A stretch of DNA of 18,857 nt, from positions 1 to 18,857 of the forward strand of contig JNDT01001171.1 of assembly GCA_000697055.1 (NCBI GenBank), given 5' to 3'. The notes under the pieces were generated by a model, which saw only the letters and a program-made list of their open reading frames with translations, was not told the origin of the DNA and did no database searches. A program made the translations under genes and the position numbers. Shown here piece by piece: positions 7,638 to 17,001 of this stretch (position 1 is its first letter; each line of letters starts with the position of its first letter). Source of the stretch: Saksenaea vasiformis B4078 (taxonomy: Eukaryota > Mucoromycota > Mucoromycetes > Mucorales > Saksenaeaceae).

Positions 7638-9169
7638 CCACGGCTACACATGGACCTGATCGTTTGTCATGGATTATGCAACTACCGGACGAACTGCAGA
7701 TTAAAATTCTTAGCTTTTTGTCTGTAAAAACCCTTTTAAAAGCAACCGCGGTATGTCCGGAAATCAAAGACGCATAAAGCATTAGGAAATGAAGCAATCT
7801 AATATCTATTAAGGTCTGTCGTAAATGGAAGCGATTGGCGTTTGATGGTAGCCTTTGGACAAAGGTTGACGTTACGCCATTTTACAAAATCATTCCTGCG
7901 GAGCAGATACTAAGTCTCAGCTTAGCAGCTGGTACATTTTTGAAAGTGGCCAATTTTAGGTAAAGAAGATAAGGACGCTCACGTAGTACTGAGCAATTCA
8001 AGCTTAGAGGGTGTATCCAGTTGACAGGATATGAGTTGAAGGCAATAGCAACTAATTGCCCTAACTTGCAAGTCTTGCATCTTAAAGATTGCCGACATAT
8101 ATCAAACCAAAGCATCAATAGTTCTTTGCAATATCTGCATCAGCTACGTATCCTAGACCTTTCTGGTCTGGATAAAGTAAATAATTCGACATTACAGATG
8201 GTGGCAAAGCTAACTCATCTTGAAAAACTGAATCTGGGTTGGTGCAGTCAAATCACTGGATTGGGTGTACAGGCTATTGCTCAAGGATGTCAGGCACTTC
8301 GATATCTAAAACTGAACGGATGTTCCCAGCTCGACGAAACGGTTTTGGAAACGCTTGGACGACTACCGCGCTTGAGTCACCTTTGTCTCGCTCACTGCAC
8401 GAGTCTAACCGACGCCGGTTTTTTGGAGTTTCTCCAATCCTCTGCTTCTGTTGAGGCACCGCTGACACATTTAAATCTCTCCAGCTGTACCCGACTTACC
8501 GACGCATCTTTACGATACCTTGCGTTGAACTGCCAGAAGCTGAGTCATCTTGAACTGGCAGGATGTGTCTCGCTCACCGACCAAGGTTTTTGTTATCTCG
8601 CACCACGGTTACGTACGTTAGTCTACTTGGATCTTGAAGATCTGCAGCAGATCACAGGCATCACTGTGAAAGCCCTTGCCAATAACCAACCCCATCTACG
8701 TTGCCTATGCGTGTCCAACTGTACACAGATTGCAGACGATGCGATTACTCATCTCATTCTTCATGGTGTATGCCAAGAACTACAGCATCTGGAACTCGAT
8801 AATTGCATCGTGACAGATGAGGTGTTGGACACGATGGCTATGTTTTTGACACAACCGCCGTCAGTGGACTCTAACTTTAGCTTTTTTTCCTCGTCATCTG
8901 ATCCAAAACCCGAACGCAAACTTAGTGTGGAAGTCTTAGATTGTTCTAATATCACCGAAAAAGGAGTACGCTCCGCTTTGGCTAAAGCAGGGCCTATGTT
9001 AAGCATCAAAAGTTTTTATTCCGTACGAGACCAGGAGGGAATTACTGGTGGCATGGAAGAAGATACGGAGACAGGAAGACGGCGCTATAACACGGTTGGA
9101 CGGCAACGACGAAGAAGGGGTGCGAGCGCTGCAGCACAACCTCTTGCAGCCAATTGTATTATCCTTTGA
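7634..9169 (+). CDS. F-box/LRR protein (FBXL2/FBXL20/Grr1-like) with CaaX prenylation box, three exons
   Basis: Exons are 7634-7750, 7814-7959 and 8008-9169, giving 474 residues. Introns are 63 nt (phase 0) and 48 nt (phase 2; only the acceptor at 8007 keeps the frame open). Residues 17-58 form the F-box, from LPDELQIKILSFLS to CRKWKRLAFDGSLW, the part that binds Skp1 in SCF ubiquitin ligases. From about residue 88 to 365 run cysteine-type leucine-rich repeats (LRR_CC), e.g. LTHLEKLNLGWCSQITGLGV and LSHLELAGCVSLTDQGF, the expected substrate-binding solenoid. A basic RRRRG stretch precedes the end, and the protein stops in CIIL, a CaaX box whose final Leu favours geranylgeranylation. Human FBXL2 and FBXL20 carry CaaX boxes of this kind, so this is probably a membrane-anchored SCF adaptor. 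The substrate is unknown. Confidence 0.93.
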
Positions 9170-9597
9170 TTCATTTGACATGGATCGTCAAAGTACAGCA
9201 ACGTTCAGGCATACTCTCCCCCCCGTTTTACCCTCTAGTTACTCTTGCATGCTTAACAGTTCCTCTATCTTTTTTTTTTTCTAAGAAAAACATCATACCT
9301 TTTCATCCTGCGAAATATCCATGTCCCGTTTTCAGGGATGCATATTCGCAAGCAGCATCCCCCAAGATGTACAGATCTCACATCTAATTTGCATCAAGCA
9401 TTGATATGTCTTTATATATATCGAATATGGTCAGCCGAGAGAGCGGAAGAGTCTGAAATGAAAAGAGAACAGGGAAGAAACGTATGAGGAGGATTCTTCT
9501 CTCTTTCTCTCCTTGCTCTTATTATTCTTTTTCTTTTTTTTGGTTTTCTCTTCTTTTGTTTCACTCTTTCCAAACAAAACACTACAATTTTTCCTTC
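9170..9597. other. shared 3' region between convergent F-box/LRR and Sec4/Rab8 genes
   Basis: No gene is supported. The stretch holds poly-T and poly-C tracts (9225-9290, 9480-9560) and an AT-rich TATATATA near 9413, in keeping with two facing 3' UTRs. The short plus-strand frames are low-complexity Ser/Phe-rich runs. Confidence 0.5.
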
Positions 9598-10568
<971 letters not shown>

Positions 10569-10880
10569 GGTAGTGAAAGAGCAGAACCAGCCAGAGGGTC
10601 AAAAGGCCGAAGGCCATAGGATTTATCAATCTAAGCAAGCACGTGACCTTCAATCCTTTTTTTTTTTTTTGCAGGACTTCGCGTTAAGTTGACCGTAGAG
10701 AGCTGTGAATTAGACATTTTAGTGATTGTGATCCAGATAGAACGCGACCATCCTCTCACCTGCCCAGCTGTATCATCGCTTGCTTACGTATCTTCTTGGT
10801 GTACAGACCCATAGCATCTTTTCGTGATCTAAGATCGAATCGGTACTCAAATAACAGCGTGTCTTACCTTACCAACTGTA
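10569..10880 (-). promoter_or_regulatory. leader region of the Sec4/Rab8 gene with two candidate introns
   Basis: Two intron-like segments lie upstream of the ATG on the minus strand. 10872-10829 (44 nt) begins GTAAGG and ends ATCTTAG. 10759-10703 (57 nt) begins GTGAGA and ends with a TCTAATTCACAG branch/acceptor pair. Between them the exon contains a short frame starting MGLYTKKIRKQAMIQLG that splices to a stop after SSLRST. This may be an uORF in a spliced leader or a separate tiny gene. CACGTG occurs at 10640-10645. Donor, branch and acceptor quality is good; transcription is not shown. Confidence 0.4.
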
Positions 10881-11003
10881 CTTCTGTGGTTACACCAAAA
10901 GAAACGGACGCATGCTCTAGCGAAAAAAAAAGTAGAATAAAATAATTCCCGAAAAACAAGGAATCAGAGTCATTTATCACATACTGTTTTTTAAACTTTA
11001 CTG

Positions 11004-11009
11004 TTTATT
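11004..11009 (-). terminator. AATAAA poly(A) signal after the mini-gene
   Basis: AATAAA on the minus strand lies 21 nt past the stop codon of the candidate spliced mini-gene at 11463-11030, a placement that supports a real transcript end here. Confidence 0.4.
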
Positions 11010-11029
11010 AGATGGCAATTTACGCTATT

Positions 11030-11463
11030 CTAAGTAAGTTTTGTCTCCATGAAGGAATCAAGTCTGCATCGAGATAAAATAAAATCTGCGTTGTTAGTAC
11101 ATCGTTTATGAGAAGAAGTGAAAGGTTACTTGCGTGAGCGCGATCCCTCGGACGCGCGAAATCCCTCAGAGCAGCATAGAAAGCCGTTCACAATAAGTAC
11201 ATTGGACCGCTCGTTGTTATCTCACTCGCCTTTTGTGTAATCCCAGCGGATGGGCTGGGGACTGCGGGGCATCCTATCCGGGGTTGCACACAGTACGAGA
11301 AAGTGTTCTGAAACGACAGCTTAAAAGTTGGTAAAGAAATGAAGCCGCCAGCAGCAACAGACGGAAAAAGTTGTCAGTATGAAATTGCTCACTTAATATA
11401 AAGATAAGGCGCTTACAGACACCGCATCCCCATCCAGGGCATACGCACTCCGCTAGGAGGCAT
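11030..11463 (-). CDS. candidate small spliced gene of unknown function
   Basis: Model on the minus strand: exons 11463-11423, 11273-11226, 11164-11130 and 11085-11030, encoding about 59 residues: MPPSGVRMPWMGMR, then MPRSPQPIRWDYTKG, EDFARPRDRAHA and a short tail. The best evidence is the intron 11129-11086, which starts GTAACC and contains the consensus branch site TACTAAC before CAG. 11225-11165 starts GTGAGA and ends TGAG. AATAAA follows at 11009-11004. Weak points: the first intron has two possible donors (11422 or 11416); a second CAG acceptor at 11064 would change the tail to LIPSWRQNLLRIA; the start could also be the ATG at 11272. I recognise no family. The hydrophilic core RWDYTKGEDFARPRDRAHA reads like real protein. 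Confidence 0.4.
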
Positions 11464-12242
11464 TAATGCTCTCCTGGGAAGAAAGTAAGAGAAGAAGAAA
11501 TACCAGTGCAGAATGAGGTTTGGTATGACGATCAGCGAAAGAACTGTAGCGTTTACAAAAGAAAAAGAAACATCAAGCAAAGAGAATAAAACAGGAAACA
11601 AACGTAGTTTAACGTATAGAGAGTCGCGGTGCCTCCAAAATGAAAGAAAGGAAGGAAGAGGGGGAATAGGAGGGCTACAGGACGAAAGTTCGCCTAGACC
11701 AACTCAACCTATCGATCGTGCGGTTACTTCACATTATTTAATTATTGTTAAGTACATACTAAAGCGATAAGCAAAATAAGATAAGCAAAATGTAAAGACA
11801 AGCGGGAGAAATTTGTTAGACTGTCTACAAAGGAACCATCTGAAACGCGATCTCCGATCACACTGAAGCTCTCACAAGCTGCCTATCCACCGCTTGCACA
11901 ATACTACTGTATTATCTGTGGAGATCAGATATCCACTTTTATTGTTTGACAAACAATATGGAATTGCATTTGTTTTCTAGTTGCTTCGTTAGAATGCTGA
12001 CCGATGGGTTTGCCATGTTGGTCAATGCACTGGTATGGAGGCAACAAATGCTAATACAATTGCCGCTAGGTTAAAGAATACTCATTTAACGATTATGTTA
12101 CGCTTTTAGAATAATGATTTTGGCAACCATTTAGCAAGCAGCAAATATTACAAAATTCAGTTGTAGAATGATGAATCATTTGCTTGAAAGTTATCACCAT
12201 ATCGGACGGATAATGGTTACTGCTTATTTTGTGAATCTCTCC
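11464..12242. other. AT-rich intergenic stretch
   Basis: No gene found. A pyrimidine-rich tract on the minus strand (11470-11600) lies just upstream of the candidate mini-gene and could be its promoter. A near-perfect tandem of GATAAGCAAAAT occurs near 11768-11791. A 19-nt palindrome lies at 11940-11958. Confidence 0.4.
11940..11958. repeat. perfect 9+1+9 palindrome
   Basis: TATTGTTTG, a single central A, then CAAACAATA: arms of nine bases with no mismatch. It could form a small hairpin or bind a dimeric regulator, but AT-rich palindromes of this size also arise by chance. Confidence 0.4.
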
Positions 12243-13330
12243 TTATTTTGGTTTGTTTTGTCGTTTCCTGGTATCACTTTGTAGAAGCGCCAACTTTTGC
12301 TTCAAATAAAGGTCTAGCTGTTCATCTAAGTCATGGTGCATTTCTAGGATTGCGCGGGCTTGGCCGAGGATCCTGATTTTCTCCGCTATCGGTACATCAA
12401 ATGACCTATTTCTTCCGACGACTCCGGATTATTGTTTTCCTCGGTCTTCGCATTCTTAGCTTCCATGATGTCGTAAACAAGGTTGTCTCTGTCTACTTCC
12501 ATATGGACATATTTCACTCAAAATTTTGGTCCATGTCAGCCAGATGCAGAGAAATATTGTCCCCATCAACCTCGGGCATGGTTTTAGCGATTTCGACTGA
12601 CGTCTGCTCCTGATCCATCACTACTTACTATTCCCTCGCGTAATTCTCTTATACAGACATCAAGCTGGAATATGCAAAGAGATGTTTGATTGTTGCTGCT
12701 GTTGCTCTGTTCCACGCTAAGCGGCAAAAGCGTATACTTCCAGCTGCTCGATATCATAAAGGTTTTGCCGATGACAGCCGGGGTCGGACGCCCGCACTTG
12801 TATACTGTTTAGGCCCATGCGGCTGTTTGGTTAGAAAATCTGGATAAATCAAATATTACCTATAATGCTGCTTGAAAGCTTCAACGATGTGCATATCTTC
12901 TGGTTGTAAGCGTGATGTAGTGCGGAATTAGGGCGCGCTTATGAGACAAAGCGTTATCTACTACAATAATATTTCCTGATCTTCGTTTCATCATATCGGC
13001 AATAGCAGAAAAAAAAAGTTAAGTCATTCATACCTTTTTGTTCGAACAATATGGGAACTGTAGATACATCAGATCGCGTTGCTAATAAAGGGACCTATGC
13101 CTGATCGTCTGTGAAGACAGCAACGGCTCTCTGCTTTCCAGCATAGAAATCTGGGAGGCACTGTTTTTTGTGGATATTCAGACGTGTCCAGTTATCTTAA
13201 CGCGAATATTCAGATGTGTCCCAGCGCGGTTGAATGCAACAGCATGCGTTTTGGAACCATACTCCAAGTAGAACATGTCTGATTCGTCAGTTTTGGAAGG
13301 CGTTTCAAATTTCGTACGTTCCAAGAAGTA
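12243..13330 (-). mobile_element. pogo/Tigger-type (DDE_1) transposase relic, multiply broken
   Basis: Read on the minus strand, fragments in several frames keep the order of a pogo/Tigger transposase. TDESDMFYLEYGSK (first catalytic Asp about 13288) is followed by LPDFYAGKQRAVAVFTDD (13160-13100). IIVVDNALSHK holds the second Asp at about 12957. Next comes TTSRLQPEDMHIVEAFKQHYR (12918-12859), the family's TTS-x-LQP...FK-x-H-Y-R block, then LYDIEQLE and AWNRATAATIKHLF (about 12717-12676), matching its AW..V..TI.NCF helix. The tail (12618-12243) is an acidic region in two frames, then a helix VPIAEKIRILGQARAIL with LDLYLKQKLALL, as at Tigger C-termini. Many stops and frameshifts make it a fossil. 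The N-terminal CENP-B-like DNA-binding part is not convincingly found; terminal inverted repeats were not located. Confidence 0.7.
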
Positions 13331-14033
13331 ATTTTGAGAATACCGGAATTTGAACAAGCAATTGCGTCAGTGAGATGTCTTCAGACGTTCATGAGCAATA
13401 ATTTCGCGTTGGGAAGTGACGATCTTTTGCGCAGGGACGTAGTTCATTTTACCTTGATCCGAGAAATACTTTGCACGTGGATGACCAGACATTTGCATTA
13501 AGGTAGTTCAGTGATGAGTTTCCAGTATCCCATCGGAAGGAGTAAAAATGTCTCGAAATAAGGAAAATGTTTTATTGAAGCAAGAACATCGCTTTTGCAT
13601 TGAGATGCTTCGGTGATGCTTCATAGTATCATATTGGAAGCAGTAAAAATGTTTCAAGATAAGGAGGACTTACCCAATGTACCACAGTCGTAATTCGGAA
13701 TCAAGCAGCACAGAGTATGGGGTAGAGATCCGTTCACTTATCTCTTTACTTTGCTTTTATTTTCATTGTTTCGCTACGCCGAAAGAGAAAACGTTCTAAC
13801 TTTGCGGATAAGGATGGATAGGTCACGCGAACCAGGTTTTCCGTGCCAACTCCTTTTTTCTCTCTTTCTTGTTGCTTCCCCCCACTGGCCCGGATCCCTT
13901 TTCCCCCAACTATCGAATTGACATCTAGCAACGGTTCGCTCTATTGGGACACACACCATTCGCTGTCAATAGCCCTATTTACTTGGTTGTTATCATCACT
14001 CCTTAGAGTGAATAGGAGATCTCTCGGGAAATA
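13331..14033. other. unassigned stretch between transposase relic and repeat copy 2
   Basis: No complete gene. A 43-codon minus-strand frame near 13498-13370 (MQMSGHPRAKYFSDQGK...) may be further transposon debris. An imperfect direct repeat lies at 13507-13667. The minus-strand frames at 13746-13959 are Arg/Gly-rich, overlap one another in different frames and look random. Confidence 0.3.
13507..13667 (+). repeat. imperfect direct repeat, two ~60-bp units
   Basis: Unit 1 (13507-13566, TTCAGTGATGAGTTTCCAGT...) and unit 2 (13609-13667, TTCGGTGATGCTTCATAGTA...) share GTGATG, AGTATC, GGAAG and AGTAAAAATGT in order, offset by about 102 bp. This looks like an old local duplication in or beside the transposase relic. 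Confidence 0.5.
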
Positions 14034-14819
14034 TGGATTTCGAATACACATTTGCGTCATCCAAATATTACTCTGCGTCGACACCAACTCAAATCTGCGG
14101 TGAGGAGCAGCCGAGCTTTGCGCAGAGAAGCAAATACCTCTACTTCTAAATCGAAGGTGTATTGCGCTGCTCCATTGTAATGGGTTCTCCAATGGACCAA
14201 TCAGAACGGGTAAAGTGCCAGTATTTAAAAGGGACGCATGAATTCTTTTTTTTTTTTTTGGCTCTGTTCATTTTACATCCCCGGTATGTACTTTTAATGG
14301 AATACGCATCCAGGATCACTCATATCTTTTGATGTATTGTTTAGCCTGTATGACCTCTGTCCCGAACCGTCTCAGCTGTGGTGGCGTCTTTACCCATCAC
14401 TTAAGTAAAATAAATGTTGTCGCGCTCAGCATCACTCATCTTGTACAATAGATCGCTGGACGTTGTATCGCTTCAAGTCCTCTGCAGTGCGTTTTCCATT
14501 GGCCTTGTGCCATTTTGCTTCCTTCTCCTACCCCCCACCCATCGCGGTGCGGGGTGCGGCGTCCATCGAATGGTGGAATTACCCTTCGGGAGTAAGTAAA
14601 ATGACATCCAAGTATTATTCCATTTACTAACCATGAACAAATTTTTATGCTGTCTATATGAATTTCGCGTCCATCGAGGGGCCGCGTTGATGTAAGTAGT
14701 GTATGAATTTGTTGCCAACTTATATATTAACGGACACATACTTGATTCCTTTTTTTAGCGTAAAAGTGGTTTCTCATGGACGCCAAATTTATATAGATTA
14801 GCGTAAAAATTTGTTCAAT
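14034..14819 (+). repeat. ~800-bp dispersed repeat, copy 2 (LTR-like features)
   Basis: Same-strand copy of 5351-6150. It starts TGGATTT, has TATTTAAAAGGG at about 14221, AATAAATG near 14409, and ends TTGTTCA. AATAT stands directly outside GGATTT...TTGTTC (14030-14034 and 14817-14821), a possible 5-bp target duplication as LTR elements make, though copy 1 has no such match and AT-rich chance identity cannot be excluded. It lacks the extra ~15-20 bp present in the diverged middle of copy 1. Two genes lie between the copies, so they are not the two LTRs of one element. Confidence 0.75.
14635..14817. repeat. fold-back inverted repeat inside repeat copy 2
   Basis: Left arm 14635-14674 (GAACAAATTTTTATGCTG...) and right arm 14776-14817 (ATGGACGCCAAATTTATATA...) pair over about 40 nt with few mismatches. 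Read inward, both start GAACAAATTTTTA and both end GCGTCCAT. The loop is about 100 nt. Confidence 0.65.
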
Positions 14820-15088
14820 ATATAGTATGTTCGCTGTAACAATGAAAGTCTTCCTGACTGACAAGATTCTTAGTCGAGCGCCTACTGTGGTACATGTAGG
14901 AACACTGAGATGAAGTGTACGTTCTAGTCTCGTTTCATTTTGCAGGATTACTTGTAACACGAACATCAGTGTGGTAAAATTCAATTTGAGGAAGACTGCC
15001 GGTAGCTTTCAAATCCATTTGTACAACATCGCCTTTTCATCTGTCATAAGTAATCAGGTTATAAGTAAGCTGTGCAAGTTTACTTATT

Positions 15089-15686
15089 TCAATGGTGTTT
15101 ATCAAAGACATCTTGTGCATATTTATTTTTGCAAGTCGCACCTTTACGTGCTGCGGGAGGGAAGACGAAGATGGACTTCAATTCTTGCGCTTCGTTCAGG
15201 TCATCATGGATACTGAAGTCACGATCTCGCAAGTAATTTAAAAGTTCTGCTATATGGCTTCCCTTCGAAGTCTTAAATATTTTGACACGGAAAACGTAAA
15301 TCTCTTCCATAGTCAGAAGTGGCTTTCCTAATCTGCATGAATTTGACAAAGCTTCCATACCATGTCTGCCTACTGATCAAATCCGCAGCTCTGTATTGAG
15401 TTTGCAATGCCGATAACAAATGGCAGGAACTGTATCTGAATCATCATCGTGATCCTCGACGTCTGCCACTTCCTTCACAACAAATTTCTCGCTGCTTTCC
15501 AGATACTAATGCACACATTTTCCAGAAACGACTTCCACGCTTCGTGTTGCTCTTACTTTGTCGTTGCTCATCCGTTAGTTCTGCCGCATTCTGATATGCA
15601 CCGTCATGGATCCACTTCAAATAAACGTGGCGACCAGGAGCGCTAGCAGCAGTAGTCAGTACAAAGCCACGTTTACGAACACAGCA
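15089..15686 (-). pseudogene. FAR1-like domain relic of a Mutator-like transposase (minus strand)
   Basis: The minus-strand frame from 15686 to 15444 reads RKRGFVLTTAASAPGRHVYL, then KWIHDGAYQNAAELTDEQRQ and SKSNTKRGSRFWK. The pattern GF...h-x-L..xxxGxYxN..EL...RQ.KSx.x.GS is that of the FAR1/WRKY-GCM1-like zinc domain, though its expected first Cys is replaced by Trp. After stops, a second frame (15358-15089) gives GKPLLTMEEIYVFRVKIF and SKGSHIAELLNYLRDRDF, like the helical region between zinc domain and MULE transposase core. An acidic run (KEVADVEDHDDDSDTVPAIC) lies in a third frame between. It is broken, and I see no catalytic DDE part. This is the second FAR1-like relic of the window; the other is at 2664-2990 on the plus strand. 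Confidence 0.5.
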
Positions 15687-15971
15687 TTAAGCACATCATG
15701 CTGGTCTCGAAAACTTTACTGAGAAAGATACGTATGTCAGCGAGTAGAAATGTATCTAGTGAGGAAGCAAATGTCATGCTATGATTTAAGATCATCCTTG
15801 CAGAGCAAAGCTGCGGCCTTCATTAAAGAGAGGGGAAGCGGAAACGCACACCGGTATTTGAGAGACTGTGAAGGTTCGTAAATCGCGGTCGCGCACGAAA
15901 TCATTACGTCACTCTTAATTTTAAACTTGCGATCCTCGATTGCTCGTTCTTCTTCAGCAACCGAGAACGAC
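15687..15971 (+). promoter_or_regulatory. upstream region of the WW-domain gene with a CRE-like site
   Basis: TACGTCA at 15905-15911, within ATTACGTCAC, matches the bZIP (CRE/ATF) core and lies 61 bp before the start codon, close enough to be promoter-proximal. C/T-rich bases follow at 15940-15958. No gene is supported here; the minus-strand open frame is a by-product. Confidence 0.4.
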
Positions 15972-16823
15972 ATGAGTGCGAATGCTTCCGACGAGTCTAA
16001 GTTGAAAGAACAAAACGATCTGCCGCCAGCAGAGGAAGATCAGACCTCAATCACTACAGATCGCAGTACAAAAGAAGAAAAAGAGGAGCGGCATGATCAT
16101 GCAGCGACGGAAATAGAAGATTCTACATCAGTAGACAAAAGCGCAGAGGAAGAACAGGAAACCAAAACAGAGAATGAGAATACAAAAAAAAAAGAGGGTA
16201 ATGCCGAAAGTTCTACTTCTTCAGAACAGACGGACGCTGCTAATGCTTGGACCGCCGAGTGGGATCCAAATTCGCAAGCGTACTACTGGTGGAATACTGT
16301 CACGTATGAAACGACATGGGAAAATCCTATAAAAGATAACGGGGCACCTGCGCAAGACTACGATTATTCATCGTACTACTACGGATACCAGCAACAACAG
16401 CAACCAGCAGCTACAAACCAGATCGATTCGTTGTTGGATAAGATTGACTCGCAGGTGCGACCGACGCTAGATGGAACATCCTCTGCAGGCCAGGAGCAGG
16501 TACCATATGAAAGCTATTTTGCACAGCAAGCACAAGCCGATCCATACAAGTTTCAAGCATACTTCAATACAAAGACTGGCAAGTTTCAGACATCGAGTGA
16601 AGTCGATCGCCTGAATCCAGAACGAATGTCGATTGAAAATCGAGCCAAGCGACAGATGCAGTATTATTTCGACGTTGACGGATATATGGAACAACGAAAC
16701 AGGGAGAAGGCCTTAGGTATTGGGCAGAAACGACCTCAACTGACAAAAAAGGATATCGAGAGGTTTAAAAAACAAAAACACGAGAAAAAGATGAGGAGAG
16801 CTAGAGAATGGTTGTGCGATTAA
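15972..16823 (+). CDS. WW-domain protein, possibly a pre-mRNA splicing-associated factor
   Basis: A single exon of 283 residues. The frame is open to 15927 but only by non-ATG codons, so the ATG at 15972 is taken. Residues 1-90 are acidic, Ser/Thr/Glu-rich and probably disordered. Residues 92-119 form one WW domain: both signature Trp (W93 and W116), the aromatic core YYWW and the WENP end are present. WW domains bind proline-rich ligands. A Tyr/Gln-rich linker (128-145) follows. The C-terminal part has PYKFQAYFNTKTGKFQ (191-206), NRAKRQMQYYFDVDGYMEQ and a basic end LTKKDIERFKKQKHEKKMRR ending in WLCD. That arrangement recalls fungal WW proteins linked to splicing (dre4-like), but that link is from memory and uncertain. 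Confidence 0.85.
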   Translation: MSANASDESKLKEQNDLPPAEEDQTSITTDRSTKEEKEERHDHAATEIEDSTSVDKSAEEEQETKTENENTKKKEGNAESSTSSEQTDAANAWTAEWDPNSQAYYWWNTVTYETTWENPIKDNGAPAQDYDYSSYYYGYQQQQQPAATNQIDSLLDKIDSQVRPTLDGTSSAGQEQVPYESYFAQQAQADPYKFQAYFNTKTGKFQTSSEVDRLNPERMSIENRAKRQMQYYFDVDGYMEQRNREKALGIGQKRPQLTKKDIERFKKQKHEKKMRRAREWLCD

Positions 16824-16899
16824 TACAGCTTCACAAAATAGTTTTTTGTCTTTAATTTGGCAAGGGCGTTCTGTATGAGGAATACGATGAGACGAGGAT

Positions 16900-16905
16900 T
16901 TTATT
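16900..16905 (-). terminator. AATAAA poly(A) signal for the small minus-strand gene model
   Basis: Minus-strand AATAAA lies 97 nt beyond the proposed stop at 17002 and would serve the candidate gene at 17519-17002. Confidence 0.3.
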
Positions 16906-17001
16906 TGCTAAATGAATGTATGTTGGGGTGTAGTGGGTGGTTTGGGTAAAAGGTTTCCTCGTTTCTAGATTGAACTACAGTGCCTATGCATTGCAAACGA
17001 A

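Noticed and set aside
11230..11300. GC-rich hairpin (CCCAGC...GCTGGG) with TGTAATCCCAGC, reminiscent of an SRP/Alu RNA domain
   Set aside because: The rest of the SRP consensus is missing, and the region is better explained as an exon of the small minus-strand gene.
14110..14130. AGCTTTGCGCAG in repeat copy 2 matches the 5' start of U4 snRNA
   Set aside because: Identity stops after about 12 bases, copy 1 differs at the start of the match, and no U4 stem or Sm site follows. A chance match is more likely than an snRNA-derived element.
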